A stretch of 64,000 nt of DNA from Spinacia oleracea (lineage: Eukaryota > Streptophyta > Magnoliopsida > Caryophyllales > Amaranthaceae): contig NC_079491.1 of NCBI RefSeq assembly GCF_020520425.1, positions 1,798,001 through 1,862,000 of the forward strand, in the 5' to 3' direction. The notes under the pieces were generated by a model. That model saw only the letters and a list, made by a program, of their open reading frames with translations, was not told where the DNA came from and searched no databases. Made by a program: the position numbers and the translations under genes. Positions 23,801 to 35,264 of this stretch are shown here, one piece after another; the stretch's first letter is position 1; each line of letters starts with the position of its first letter.

Positions 23801-26800
23801 CATAAAACAAAGAAGTACCTGTGAGTTTTAACTTGCAGGAAGAAGGGGTAAAGCCAGTTTGTAAAACAAGTTAGCAATTAACCTGTGAAGTGTGGGCGCC
23901 CCACAAAAACACTCGCATTCTATATTGGGGAAGGCCATATGATCCAGCTGCCATGATCCCCATCCGTGTTTGGTAGTTCATACCAATGAGTCTACCAACA
24001 GCATACCGCCCCAAGAAACCTCCAGCGAACCTCAGTAAATCCACAACGTTCTCCATTAATACATACTTGGGCTTTAAAAAGTTAATGATGTCCATATACA
24101 CCACAAGTTGTTGGTTCTTCTCGTCATTCAAAGGGTTTACTGTATTTCTAAAGCGGTTGAATCCACTAATCCCTTGACATGGAGGTCCCCCGCAGATGAA
24201 ATCAGCATCCCCCTATACATTTACATTGAAATAAAGCAGTGAAATACTACAATGAAAAGATATCAGGTAACACCATTCAGGAAAACACATATTTCTTACT
24301 GGAAGAGGCAACAGTTTTTCGTTGTATCCTCTTGAAACAAACTCTTTGATCCGTTCCTCAGAGCCACTGAATTAGATGAAGTAAAACAGTTAGACCCAAA
24401 TATGAATACAGCACAAAATCATACTAACCAATTACTAATGATGAAAGATATTTTGGTATACCTTAAGCCATCAATAGGCTCCCATGTATCATACTCTGAT
24501 GTATACCCCTTCCAGCTTACCTGTAAGGAAAAGGAACATAATTAAGTTGTGAAGACAATTGCAGTTGTTAAAAAGAATTACTACAAAGAACATATGATTC
24601 TGCAGAAAAAAAAATCAGACAAATGTATCAGTGATGAAGTCTATGCAAGTTAGGGAGAAAATACCTTGAAGTAAAGTCCGCGTTTTTTCATATAATTAGG
24701 ATCTCCAAAGCAAATGTCAAGGATATTCTCAACCTCAAATTCTCCGGGTTCTAATGGAGAATCATCATCTTCTTCTTCCTCTTCCTCGGAATTTGTCACC
24801 TCTGAGGGGGGTGCAGGTGACAACACATATTCATTGCAAAGCTTTTCCCATTCCATTAACAAGGCTAGGAAATCCCCAGCCATCTCATTTCTCACCTGTT
24901 AAAGCATTTATGTTATTTCCTTGTTTCTTAAAGTTCTTTACACTTATTATTTGCACAGACTGCAATGCAATATTTAACCACTACTATGACCAATTCTATG
25001 TGAAAAAATGATTTTAAAAAAAGTGTATTTGTTACTACTCCAATATTAGTAGAGGAAAGCAAGAGTTTGAATGTTACCTTTGTTTCAGGATGGTTGTTCC
25101 GTATGGATTCGCAAGCATATTCGTTCAAATCAACCGCCCATCTCTAGGAAACATTTTTAAGGAGATAATAAATCAATCAAATTCGGCACTAACATATTAA
25201 CATACACTGTATTTTGTAGATCTTCTAAAACATGAAGTAATAGTTAAGCTTACATTTACTAGTTTTATGCCGGATAAGGTTGCACCTAAGCATAGCCCTG
25301 TAGACATAGCTCCACAACCGGAATATAAATCCAATAAACTGAATTCTTTTTTCGCAGTACTAGAATCATCATCAACAGCTTCATTTGAACTGTGATCACT
25401 TGAAATAGTTGATGAAGTATCACTACCAGTTCCTTCATTTTGCTCATCTAAAACGTTAAGAATTCTGAAGTTAAAAACAATGATGAAACACGAACTTTAA
25501 ACTCAACTATGATGGGGTTAAAACACACATACCTTGAACCATATTTTCAAATGTCAAATATGGCAATCTATATCGCATTTTACAATATAGATACTCATTA
25601 GGCTTATCTGCACCAACCTGTTGAAATTCGAACAATCAGATTTCTTAAAGAACAAATATACATTACCAGCAAAATGCAGAGAAATGTAACTATATGCATC
25701 ATACATCTGAAGGGTTGATGTCAATTTTCACTTTTTCAACAATGCAACCAAGTTCATTGTCATCTTTGACATCAGAGAAAAACACTTGTTTCTTGTCTAT
25801 GAAGTTCGCATGATCTTTAATGACCTGTTTCAGAAAAGAATTATACCAAATTAGCATAAAACAGTTCTTGGTATGAACAAAAAGAAGACAAATTGTGTGA
25901 TTCAAATGAAACAAAGTAGACTCACAGAATCATCAGCTCTATAAAACCATTGAGCTGTAAGGTATTGCTTCTTGTCTATACCCTCGAAGAATTCGACTAT
26001 TTTTGCAATATAGTTTGGTTTTCCTTCATCTCCCTGGAAAGCAAACATTGTGTGAAACCAACAATATTCGAAGTATGCAACAACAAGTTCATTATTGACT
26101 ACTGAATTCAACTACAGCAGTTCAATTGCATATCCTAGCTGGACTTGTCAAATGACCAACTCAACCAAAAGCTTAACTTGATGGTTGAAGCCCCTAAGAT
26201 TAGTTTTTTACTCTATCACGCCCCTTCACTTGTAGTGTAGTGGCTCCAATACCGTGTCAAAGGACCAAATCAACCAAAAGCTTGAGTTGATGGTTGAAAC
26301 CCCAAGATTAGTTTTATACTCTATAAGGACTCGACATGTAAAAGAGTTTGATTCAAACTAAGGATGTTAACGAAGTTGACTCTACTAATCAAAAACCATG
26401 AATTAAGCATTCTGAAGTCCATTTAGGCGAGTTGAGGAGGTTGACTCTACTAATCAAAACCTTTCATTGAGCTTAAGTTAGTTAAAGGGTGTCTTAATTT
26501 TCAACTTATCACCCCTATTAGGCAAAATAAGCTTAATTCTTGTACTAGCTTGCAGAATTGAGGTATATAAAGATCAATCAAGCAAAACTAGTAGCAATGT
26601 TACACTACCAAAGTGAGGTAAATTTTTAACACACAATAACATTTTGGTATCCAAGTATGTATAATACCTGAATGTAAACATCATCATGAAGTTTAATTAT
26701 AATCCCATCAACAAGAGCTTGAGTGTAGTGATTAGAAGCTTGCAAAATTTCCTCACAATTCCATTCTCTGGGAAGCAAAAACAACAATAATTCAACTCAA

Positions 26801-27172
26801 AAATTCAACCAAAATGACAAAATTTAAATACTTTTTAATACAAAGTATTGCTTACATTTTAAAGCTTGCTGCATTTGCCTCTTTAGCCTGAAATATCAAC
26901 CCCAGGAAAAAAAAAAGTATGAGAAAAACAAATCAATTAAATGCATTTTTATGCCCAATTAGATAGAAAAAAAAACAAAAAATTGTTACCTTACAAAGGT
27001 AACGATGAGGCCATTGTTCTTTCGCTTGTTGAACAGGTACGGGATTTCCGGTGAAACGACATTCGTCAATGTCGTCTTTAGAAACCACCCGTTTCTTCTT
27101 CGGGCATGGTACAGGACATTCGGCGAAGCTTCTCTTCATACTCACATTCTCCTCCGCCATTGTGTCCGCCAT
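20827..27172 (-). CDS. CMT3: CMT3-like chromomethylase (DNA cytosine-5-methyltransferase, BAH + chromodomain)
   Basis: Plant chromomethylases methylate CHG cytosines in heterochromatin, guided by H3K9me2, and so silence transposons. Twenty exons join in frame, 806 aa (Arabidopsis CMT3 839): 26990-27172, 26856-26887, 26668-26767, 25926-26033, 25705-25824, 25533-25617, 25254-25447, 25078-25143, 24665-24895, 24462-24520, 24300-24366, 23883-24212, 23728-23796, 23562-23648, 23375-23462, 22969-23096, 22731-22879, 22049-22118, 21863-21966, 20827-20977. Order: basic N-terminus with PKKKR; BAH domain about 65-205; SAM motif I DLYSGCG (249-255); acidic run; chromodomain 348-395 with YFKVSWKGY and DTWEP splitting the methylase as is typical; catalytic GGPPCQG with Cys427; ENV (469-471); QYRMR (511-515); RENARLQGF; and [17 protein letters not shown] near the end. 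All catalytic motifs are present. A second ATG lies four codons downstream of the chosen start. The short N-terminus argues against CMT2. Confidence 0.95.
22151..22672. repeat. Fold-back repeat block in a CMT3 intron
   Basis: The block fills most of the intron at 22119-22730. Outer ends are inverted (TGTTTGGTTGA near 22157, TCAACCAAACG near 22665). Inside are direct duplications: one unit of about 98 bp twice (from about 22217 and 22315) and one of about 128 bp twice (from about 22410 and 22538), with GGAAGT/ACTTCC motifs in both orientations. It is probably a MITE with internal amplification; no clear target duplication. Confidence 0.7.
23235..23335. repeat. AATAAGTTCA-type dispersed repeat
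   Basis: Phrases TTCAAATAAGATAAATTCAG and AATAAGTGAAAATCAGGTGA recur, nearly word for word, at about 21780-21820, 33895-34000, 37430-37600, 49905-50095 and 62040-62280. This copy lies in a CMT3 intron. Confidence 0.65.
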
Positions 27173-28857
27173 TGAAATTCAGAGCTCGATTCGTTGAGAA
27201 TTGCAATTCCAGTTCCTGCTAGTAACACACAATACAGTACAAATTGCAGATTTGAACAAAAACACTTCGAAAATTCAGTAAAAATAATTAAAAAATTGAA
27301 GCGCTTGAATGAATTTACCAGTAAGTATGGAATTGTGACGAGTGAGTGAGTTCGGAGAAAGGAAGAGGCGCAATTAATGGTTGGAGAAGACGAAACGAAC
27401 TGAATGAAGAGAGAGGAAGAGAGAGAAAGTGGGTTAAATTGAGGGTAGAGGGAGAAGGAGTGGAGGTGAAAATGGATATGGAAATGTTTTTTTTTTTTGG
27501 GGAAATTTTAGATTTTGAATTATGAGCGGGAAATGCAGAATTATGTGAATTTTACATTTTTACTGATTGCCTATTTCGTGATTTTTTTACCAAGAATAGA
27601 CCACTAGGTTTTTTTTTTTTAACCAAGAATAGAGCACTAGGTAATAGGGGTGGAAATGAGCCGAAATCTAACCTGGCTCGGCTTGATTTGGTTAAATTTA
27701 GTTAGAATTCGAGTTAGAGCTCACCTCGAGTTTAATAATCGTTATGGAACTACGGTTGATAAGCCTTCACGTTTTTTCGAACCTTTTCTTGATAAACTGA
27801 TAAAACATATCCCAAGAATAGTTATGATAATATATTATCTTAATCGACGTGCAACAAGATCATATTTTCCTTTGACAAGTCATGTAAAAAGTTCTCCTCT
27901 CTTCATCATTCAATTAACAAGTTAGGCATTATCATTAAAGGTTACATAACAGTCTCAAAACATGGATAACTTTTCTTTAAATTAACGAGCTCACGAGTTT
28001 TTCTAGCCGAACACCATTGTGTTTGAGCTTGGTTCATTTAATTACCGAACTATTAATTCAAGCTCAAGCTTGGTTAATTAACAAATGAATTGAGCTCGAG
28101 CCGAACTTTTATCGAACCGATTCTGAATTGTTCACGCACGAACAGTTTGTATGTGTCCACTAGCCACTAGCTACCAGCCAATACTCATTACTCATTGACA
28201 AACTAGATTTTTTTCATGTATTTTCAAATAAGTTTTATTCGATTCAATTAAGTTCATACAATATTGATTTATTAATGGTCTCAAGTTAATCTAGAAGCAT
28301 CAACAATTAATATTACCATTCAATGTTACTCCGTATGTTTCATGTGTTATATCTTTAATAAGTACAAGCTAGTTGGATATCATATCAACAACACAACAAG
28401 CACCGACAGCTTTGATCGGATATCCAAAGACATGGTTGGGTTAGTTATGAGAAACTTAGATGGAGACAAATTGTGATTACAGACAATGGTATGATTTTAT
28501 GTACGTGTTGTACTTATTGGAGCTAAAGTTGGATGAAATTTTATGTGTATGCTTTGTAACAAAACAAAAAAAAAATCGCTGCAAATGAGTCACAGAGGCG
28601 GGGATGAAAATTGAATTTAATTGTTCATTAAATATTTATTATATTCCGTAAAATAGAAAACGGGTCTAGACGCCTAAGCAACCGACAAAGATAAAATTGA
28701 AAATGGGTCTAGGCGCCTAAGCAACCGACAAAGATAAGAGTTATAGGTTTCAAAAAGGTTTGAGACAACTCAAATATGGTAACAATTGATTTTAAGAATA
28801 TTCCAAGATATATTAATTCGTCAATTATCAAACACTCGATTAGAACTCTTTATTGAT
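27173..28857. other. CMT3 upstream region and repeat-derived DNA
   Basis: 27173-27480 is the probable CMT3 5' UTR and promoter side, GA-rich on the plus strand. 27640-28145 begins AGGGGTGGAAATGAGCCGAA and has many GAGCTCGAGCC-like phrases, typical of a hAT-derived repeat, but the second terminus is missing. 28660-28740 holds a 58-bp-spaced duplication of CGCCTAAGCAACCGACAAAG. No other gene seen. Confidence 0.5.
27645..28145. mobile_element. Probable truncated hAT-derived repeat
   Basis: One end reads TAGGGGTGGAAATGAGCCGA, a wording common to plant hAT MITEs. The interior carries GCTCGGCTTGATTTGG on one arm and GAGCTCGAGCCGAAC on the other. The right terminus cannot be placed. Confidence 0.45.
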
Positions 28858-29349
28858 GAACGATTTTCCTGGAAATAGCTAAATTGAAAACTAATTCCCA
28901 ACTTGCATTGGTTTAAAACCTATTTCCCATGGTACCGTCCACGTAGGATCGGGTAAGAGTTTCGTATAATTTTTTAAAAAAAATTCAACATAAAACCGCT
29001 TAAGGTATTAGCGGTTCATATATTAGAACCGCTAACACTAGTAGCGGTTTATACTAAAGAACCACTACCACTGTTAGCGGTTCATATTATTATGTCTTTC
29101 CAGCGCATGATTTAACATAAAGAACCGCTACCACTGTTAGTGGTTCTTTAGAATAAACCACTACCACGGTTAGTGGTTCTAATATATGAACCGCTAATAC
29201 CGTTAGCGGTTTTATGTTGAACTTTTTTTCAAAAAAATATACAAAGCTCTTACCCGATCCTACGTGGACGATACCATGAAAATTAGTTTTTAAACCAATG
29301 CAAATTGGGAATTATTTTTCGATTTAGCTATTTCTAGGGAAATCGCTCC
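28858..29349. mobile_element. Mutator-like fold-back element with AACCGC/GCGGTT palindromes, copy 1
   Basis: Long inverted arms, from GAACGATTTTCCTGGAAATAGC on the left to its near-inverse on the right, both running inward to CCGTCCACGTAGGATCGGGTAA. Flanks TTTATTGAT (28849-28857) and TTTATTGGT (29350-29358) match at 8 of 9. The centre (28990-29215) is a chain of AACCGCTA and TAGCGGTT words in alternating orientation, some changed to AACCACTA/TAGTGGTT. No coding capacity. Shares termini and inner CCGTCCACGT with 62800-63376. Confidence 0.88.
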
Positions 29350-29981
29350 TTTATTGGTAGTCTGAAAACTCAAAGACGATGAAATTTTGAGGGAATTCTT
29401 CATGCTCAGGTCAATTTACCTCTAATTGATGATCAAATATGATTGTTCAACATACTTATAAGGTCAAGATGAATAATTGAATACTATTAAACGTTTACTT
29501 TATGAATTTTCATGATAATTTAATAAAAATGGTAATTCAATAATACAAAATACATTAATCAAGATGATGCTCATATAACAGAAGAATTAGTAGCTTTCAT
29601 TAGAATAATTGACCACAATATATTTATTGGACTTTTGAGTGATGTACTTAGCTTTATAGTCTTTTAAGCACTTAATTATCCCCTTTCCAAATAAAACAAT
29701 GTTAAATTAAAAAATATAGTCCAAAAAGATGGATGACTTTGAAGGCACGTCACTTGATTCTTTGACAATTAATAGTAACTTATTAGAAAAACTAATTGGG
29801 TTGTCCACACAAAACTACGTACTAAGGTGTACATATTGCACATATGTAGATACATATATTTTTGAACCTTTTGCTCAACCACATACATTGGAGATTGAAG
29901 TCCAAGGGAAAAATGAATGAAGATACCATGTCTATTGTAAAGTAAAATATCGAGCTAACACATTCTACATATGAAGTAAAA
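29350..29981. other. Intergenic AT-rich DNA
   Basis: One small frame (29729-29920, 63 codons) is not recognised and is probably chance. Nothing else supported. Confidence 0.5.
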
Positions 29982-30315
29982 CTAGTATTTGGGCCCGGGC
30001 GATGCCCCGGATTATTTCGTGAATAACAATAATTATCATATTTTTTAAATGAAATTTTGTTTGATTTTGTTTTTCATAAGATAATTTTTCTATATTATAT
30101 TAATATTTATTTTGCACAGATAACATGTAAAAGATTGTAGCTCAATTGGTTAATGGTTTACTATTGAAAGTGGAGGTTGCGGGTTCAAATCTTATGCAAA
30201 CCATATACCTTTTTTATAAATGAAAGTGGATATATAGAATGGATTTGTGGATTGAGGGAGAGCGCCACGTGGCATGTAAACGTTTGTAAAAACACTTTTT
30301 AATATATAGTATAGA
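29982..30315 (-). mobile_element. Non-autonomous Helitron with antisense tRNA-like stretch
   Basis: Read on the minus strand it begins TCTATACTATATATTAAAAA, ends in a GC-rich hairpin CCGGGGCATCGCCCGGG followed by CTAG, and sits exactly between host A and T, as Helitrons do. On the plus strand, 30128-30205 is tRNA-like (TAGCTCAATTGGTTAATGG as A box, GCGGGTTCAAATC as B box), that is, antisense to the Helitron. 334 bp, no coding capacity. Confidence 0.88.
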
Positions 30316-30985
30316 TAGATTGACCTTGTAACTTAAATTAAGTTCATAAATTCGAGTTTCACCGGTTATTTCGTCGCCTGCTTATGCTTTATAGTCGGAA
30401 TACCTTACAACCTCTTTGCTTTCAAAGCGTTGACCTGCATAGCTATTAAAATATACTTCGTACTTATCTTTATTTCAGAATGACATAAAAGTATTACTAT
30501 CATTGGATTAGCGATATATTAGCCCACCTCTGTCATTTCCTTTCTCGAAGTATACATGGTAATTTTGTTGAACAGATAAACTCAAAACAATAAATATAAT
30601 ATTTATTCTCAAAATTATAACAAATTAAAAGACTCCCCGCGTCAAAGGTTATATAAAAAACAATGTGAAACAGGGCATTCATAACTATCATATCGGTCTC
30701 GAGCATCTACAAAACTACAATTACGATCGTGGTTTTGCAGAACTACTATTTTGTTTGATCAAAATTATTTAGTATTTGCTACTCCAGTTTTTTCTTTCTT
30801 TTATATGTCCCATGACTATTTTATTAATTAATTAATTTTATCTTAAAAGAAATCGTGCAATAAATATTATATACACGATCTTATCTGTACATGCAACCAA
30901 TCGACGTGCACTCTTAAATCAGCGCGTTTCCTTTGAGACCAGTCACACCATTAACTTGATGGTGTGACGAGCACGAAATCAATAG
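30316..30985. other. Intergenic AT-rich DNA
   Basis: No gene, tRNA or delimited repeat seen. Confidence 0.5.
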
Positions 30986-31650
30986 CGTACCTCCTCTAAA
31001 ACTATATAAAAAAAAAGTAACAGATCTAAACTATAGAAGTAACATACCTAAACTAAAAAAGTACCTCCTCTAAAATTATAAAAAAAAAGTAACAGGTCTA
31101 AACTATAGAAGTAACCTACCTAAACTAAAAATGTACCTCCCCTAAAACTATTCCGTATAAAAAAAAATAACATGTCTAAACTATAGAAGTAACATACCTA
31201 AACTAAAAAAGTACCTCCTCTAAAATTATATAAAAAAAAGTAACATGTCTAAACTATAGAAGTAACCTACCTAAACTAAAAAAAATACCTCCTCTAAAAT
31301 TATTAAAAAAAAAGTAACATGTTTAAACTATAGAAGTAACATACCTAAACTAAGAAGGTATCTCTCCTAAAACTACTCCGTATAAAAAAAGTAACATGTA
31401 TAACTATATAAGTAATATACCTAAACTAAAAAAAGTATTTCCTCTAAAATTATTAAAAAAAGTAACATGTCTAAACTATAGAAGTAACATATCTAAACTA
31501 AGAAGGTATCTCCCTTAAAACTATTGCGTATAAAAAAAGTAACATGTATAAACTATAGAGGTAACATACCTAAACTAAAAAAAGTATCTCCTCTAAAATT
31601 ATATAAAAAAAAGTAACATGTCTAAAACTATAGAAGTAACATACCTAAAT
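30986..31650. repeat. About 72-bp minisatellite, roughly 9 copies
   Basis: Head-to-tail units built from the phrases GTACCTCCTCTAAAATTAT, AAAAAAAGTAACATGTCTAA, ACTATAGAAGTAACATACC and TAAACTAAAAAA. Unit length varies by a few bases because of A-runs, and some copies insert a CCGTATA stretch. No coding frame. Confidence 0.9.
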
Positions 31651-32053
31651 TCGCAAGTGTGAACTGATCTCACTATCAGTTGATGGTGAGGACAATCTCA
31701 TATAAGAATTTGGGCTCTTAAATTTATTAATACAACAATTGATTGCACAACTATGAACTATACATCCGTATCTAAAGACAGTTGGCTTTTATACGGATCA
31801 TATTTAATATGACAAAAATATTTTCATATGTGATATTCGTTTAGTTTACTTAATTGATTCCTTTATTATATTGTCATTTCAATTATCTTGATTATCAAAA
31901 ATTTACCAAATTATATACAATTCAAGCTCCTGAAATGTTCTAAATTCGAAGACATAAAGGTAGTGGTTCAAAAACAAATACCAATACCTATAAAGTTCTT
32001 TGAATACAAAAATATTACTATCAATATGTTGGTCATCAAAATCATAAAAAAAA

Positions 32054-32307
32054 GGATTTTTTTGGATAAAACCACCTTTTAAAGTCCAACTATCAATATG
32101 TTAATTTCCGTCAAATGTTCCGTTAACTTCCAAATGTTTGGCCGTTGGATGTGGGCCCCACTGACGAAACATTTGACGGAAATTAACAGAAGGTGGTGAT
32201 TTCTTAAACTTTGGAAGTTTAAGGTGGTTTTTTTTAAAACAAAAAACATATAAGGTGGTTATTTCAAAAAGTTGAACTTTAAAATGTGGTTTTATCTAAA
32301 AATTCCT
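32054..32307. mobile_element. Mutator-like MITE
   Basis: Inverted ends of about 35 bp (GGATTTTTTTGGATAAAACC against AGGAATTTTTAGATAAAACC, then ACC and TTTTAAAGT). Flanks 32045-32053 and 32308-32316 both read TAAAAAAAA, a 9-bp duplication, though low-complexity. A second inner inverted pair (TTAATTTCCGTCAAATGTT and its inverse) lies around 32100-32190. Confidence 0.75.
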
Positions 32308-32652
32308 TAAAAAAAAGTAAAAATTTAAATTGAAACTTTTCACGGAACTAAAAATGCAACGTACCATCCAAGATATTCAACTTGTTATTTAACATGTTTA
32401 TCATTGTGGTATTCAACATATCTACACATAAGGAAATAGAACCGTAAATTTGACCACAAACGTTGGACATCTTGTAATTTTACATTTGTACATAGTTAAT
32501 TAAAACTATTTAACACGAATAATTTATTTCCAGTAAAATTGAGTCCATGCTCCCTTCGTATTTTTTTAAGGGTTACACATATCATTTACAGCCATATTTA
32601 TTTAGGGATTACATTTCTACTTTTGTTAAGTTTTTATACCCACTCACAAATT

Positions 32653-32845
32653 ACTCCCTCCGTCCCAGAATACTCGCACCGCTTTCCTGATAAAGCCGTC
32701 CCGAATCACTCGCACATTTTCTACAAATGACCACATATATGATATATCTCTACTCCCTAAAGAAAATTAAACATTACAAAGTTAGTTATTTCCCACTATC
32801 CTCTTAAAAAGTTGACACATTTATTAGAAAAAAATACGGAGTACC
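32653..32845. mobile_element. Stowaway-like MITE, incomplete
   Basis: Starts CTCCCTCCGTCCCAGAATAC, the standard Stowaway terminus, and includes CTCGCACCG as in the copy at 60763-61015. The right side ends in a short ATACGGAGTA remnant. Confidence 0.6.
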
Positions 32846-32879
32846 TCACTATCAACTACTACCATCTAATTATCAATTG

Positions 32880-33036
32880 CATATTGTTTCAGTAGTGATT
32901 AAAGTTAAATTTGATTGGGAGAACCGCATGTTCGATCCCTCAACAACAATTGGGAAGGGACTGTAACCTTTCTACTCAAAATTCGCCCCGAATCCAGATC
33001 AACCCTAAGGGTGAAACGGGTGGTAAAAAAAAAAAA
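32880..33036 (+). mobile_element. tRNA-derived SINE, family b, copy 1
   Basis: Contains the B-box-like GCATGTTCGATCCCTC, then AACAACAATTGGGAAGGGAC, ACCTTTCTACTCA, ATCCAGATCAACCCTAAGGG and a 12-A tail. It matches, in the other orientation, the copies at 33153-33325 and 63418-63575. Left boundary approximate. Confidence 0.75.
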
Positions 33037-33152
33037 CTACGGAGTACCATATAATTAAATAATAAATTTATTACATTGCATTAACTTCTGTGTCGGTCAA
33101 ACCACTTCGAGTATTCCAGGAGAGAGGGAATAACGTTTTACAAGTAGAATTG

Positions 33153-33325
33153 TTTTTTTTTTTTTTTTGTGTTAGCACCCGGTTCACCTTGAGGCTAATC
33201 CGGATTCGATGTGAGTTTTGGGTGAATAGGTTCCAGTCTCCTCCCAATTATTATTACGAGATATTGAATACGAGTTCTCCCTATCAAGTTCAGCCTCAAT
33301 CACACTGAACCAGCAGATAATTGGA
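33153..33325 (-). mobile_element. tRNA-derived SINE, family b, copy 2
   Basis: On the plus strand it starts with a T-run (the A tail of the minus-strand SINE) and continues in reverse through the family phrases. Flanks TTACAAGTAGAATTG (33138-33152) and TTACAAGTAGAACTG (33326-33340) are a 15-bp duplication with one mismatch, as left by target-primed insertion. Confidence 0.88.
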
Positions 33326-33894
33326 TTACAAGTAGAACTGTGAGTAGTACTCGCACAAACAACTCCGTACAAAGTTAGAACTCGTGATCTCCGTGGAGAG
33401 TACTGTCAACTGTCAAGAGTGTCAACACAATCTCCTTTCTTGTTGTCGTGATTTCCCTTTCGCCATCTATGAATAGTAAAAATCTCCCTTTTAAATATTC
33501 TCATTTAATTTTTTAAAAAAAATTAGAAAAATCAAAATTACATAATTGAGCATGTGGCACGTTTTATTTGACTATATTTATACGGAGTAATTAACATCTC
33601 TTTTTAATAAAATAAAAAATAAAAAATAAAAAAATGAAGTGGTGTATTATTGGCTTTATCGTGCGTCACTCTCATCTCTCACTAATAATGCAACCCCACC
33701 TTTAAGTAATTAAACTTTAATGTAAAATTATACGACAAAATTCATTTGAGATCTTTCATAGAAAATGCCGCATAGCCACCGGAATATGCCTTTTCATTAT
33801 CAAATTATCAAATTTACATGTTTTACTTTTTGGTCTTTTCACTTTTTATTTTAGGGTATTTTTTGTATGCCTCCATTTTTATAACTTTTGATTT

Positions 33895-34000
33895 TGTTAT
33901 GTTCGACTTATTTTGATTTACTTAAACAATAAGTTAATACTCTGTGTAGTTTATTTCAGACAAAAGTTCAAATAAAATAAGTCGAATAAAAATAAGTCGT
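33895..34000. repeat. AATAAGTTCA-type dispersed repeat
   Basis: Has the phrases CAAAAGTTCAAATAAAATAA and GTCGAATAAAAATAAGTCG found in the other copies of this AT-rich family. Confidence 0.5.
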
Positions 34001-34926
34001 ATAGTTCGCACATGATTAATAAAATGTTAGCCGATATCACGATAAAATGTGCATGACAAGGTAGTGACTACGTTTAACAGACGCAATTATAAAATTATCT
34101 TAGAAATGCTTTGTATAATCGAACCCTAATTAAACTTTTCACGAAAATATTTGTACTTCCTTTCCTTCTTAGACATAAGTAACTTTGGATGTCTATACCT
34201 CGTAGTTAGGGTGTGTTTTATTTACCTGGATTTTGCTTAGCTAAACTCATACTATGTATGAATTACTAACTGAAATAATTACACATTATAACTTATACTT
34301 CGTTAGTTGTAGATTTTACATGGGTATAATTTCCTGTATCATCTCAGTGTAATAATTTAATTTTTTTTTCTTCCTCTCATTTTCATTTCTTTCTTAAAAC
34401 AAACATACAATATATGAATTATAGGTTGGTTAAAGTTTTTTTAGCAACTGATAACGAGGCCGCATAATGTACTAATATAAAGGCCATGTCCAGTAGACCG
34501 TTAATTAAATAACGAGCCCACGGAAATGTGTAATGGACTAATGTAAGGAGGTCATCTCCTATACCCCCCCTCTCCCAATAACAATTAGATATGGCCTCAT
34601 TATTACATTAGTCCATTACGTAACATATTTTAATTTTTGTAATACTAATGTAAAAATAACACGTAAAAAGAAATATATTTCCCCTATATAGTCCACAATC
34701 TTACATATTAGGTAATAAATCCCTTTAATACAAATAAGAATACATAAATAAAAATTAAGAAATATATTTCCAAATCCTTGTATATATTAATCATACAAAT
34801 CCTCTATGATACATTTTGTCTTAATAAAAAAACATTTTCACACTAACAAATTAAAATACAATTTTTTTATTTTTTTTGTTAAATTCCAGCTTGGACTATA
34901 TATACAAACATATACTATGTGGGTCA

Positions 34927-35036
34927 GAGAGTGATGGATAGCTCAGTTGGTTAGAGCTTCCATCCCGGTTCCAGATGATCCTGGGATCGATTCTCATCCC
35001 CGCCCTTGTGGCTCATTTGCACCAAAAAAAAAAAAA
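34927..35036 (+). mobile_element. tRNA-derived SINE, family a, copy 1, in the MYB promoter
   Basis: Starts GAGAGTGATGGATAGCTCAG, with A box TAGCTCAGTTGGTTAGAGC and B box GGGATCGATTCTC, then GTGGCTCATTTGCACC and an A tail. Flanks 34911-34926 and 35037-35052 are the same 16 bases, TATACTATGTGGGTCA. The perfect duplication means a fairly recent insertion. It ends about 75 bp upstream of the MYB TATA box. Confidence 0.95.
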
Positions 35037-35111
35037 TATACTATGTGGGTCAATTACAAGTTCTACATTCACTCAACAAAAAACAATAATACTCGCAAAA
35101 CACTCACCACT

Positions 35112-35120
35112 CTATAAATA
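35112..35120 (+). promoter_or_regulatory. TATA box of the MYB gene
   Basis: CTATAAATA lies 145-153 bp upstream of the MYB ATG at 35265, followed by a C-rich then GA-rich leader. The expected transcription start is near 35145. The SINE duplication ends at 35052, so the core promoter itself is intact. Confidence 0.7.
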
Positions 35121-35264
35121 CACCCCCAAAACTAATCTCCACACCATTTGGGAAAATTCACTTTTTAGAGAGAGAAAAAAAAGAGAGAGAAAGTTCTCTC
35201 TATCAAAATAAAAAATAGGAAAAATATATTTTTTTTAATAAAAAAAAAGGGGAGGAGAGAGAAA

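Larger units (their letters stand above)
32317..34926. other. Intergenic repeat-bearing DNA upstream of the MYB gene
   Basis: Holds a Stowaway fragment (32653-32845), two SINE copies of one family in opposite orientations (32880-33036, 33153-33325), an AATAAGTTCA-type repeat (33895-34000) and, at 34440-34620, inverted TAATGGACTAATGTAA words. No protein gene seen. Confidence 0.55.

Noticed and set aside
30128-30205. Candidate tRNA gene in the Helitron
   Set aside because: A and B boxes are present but the acceptor and anticodon stems do not pair; treated as tRNA-derived cargo.
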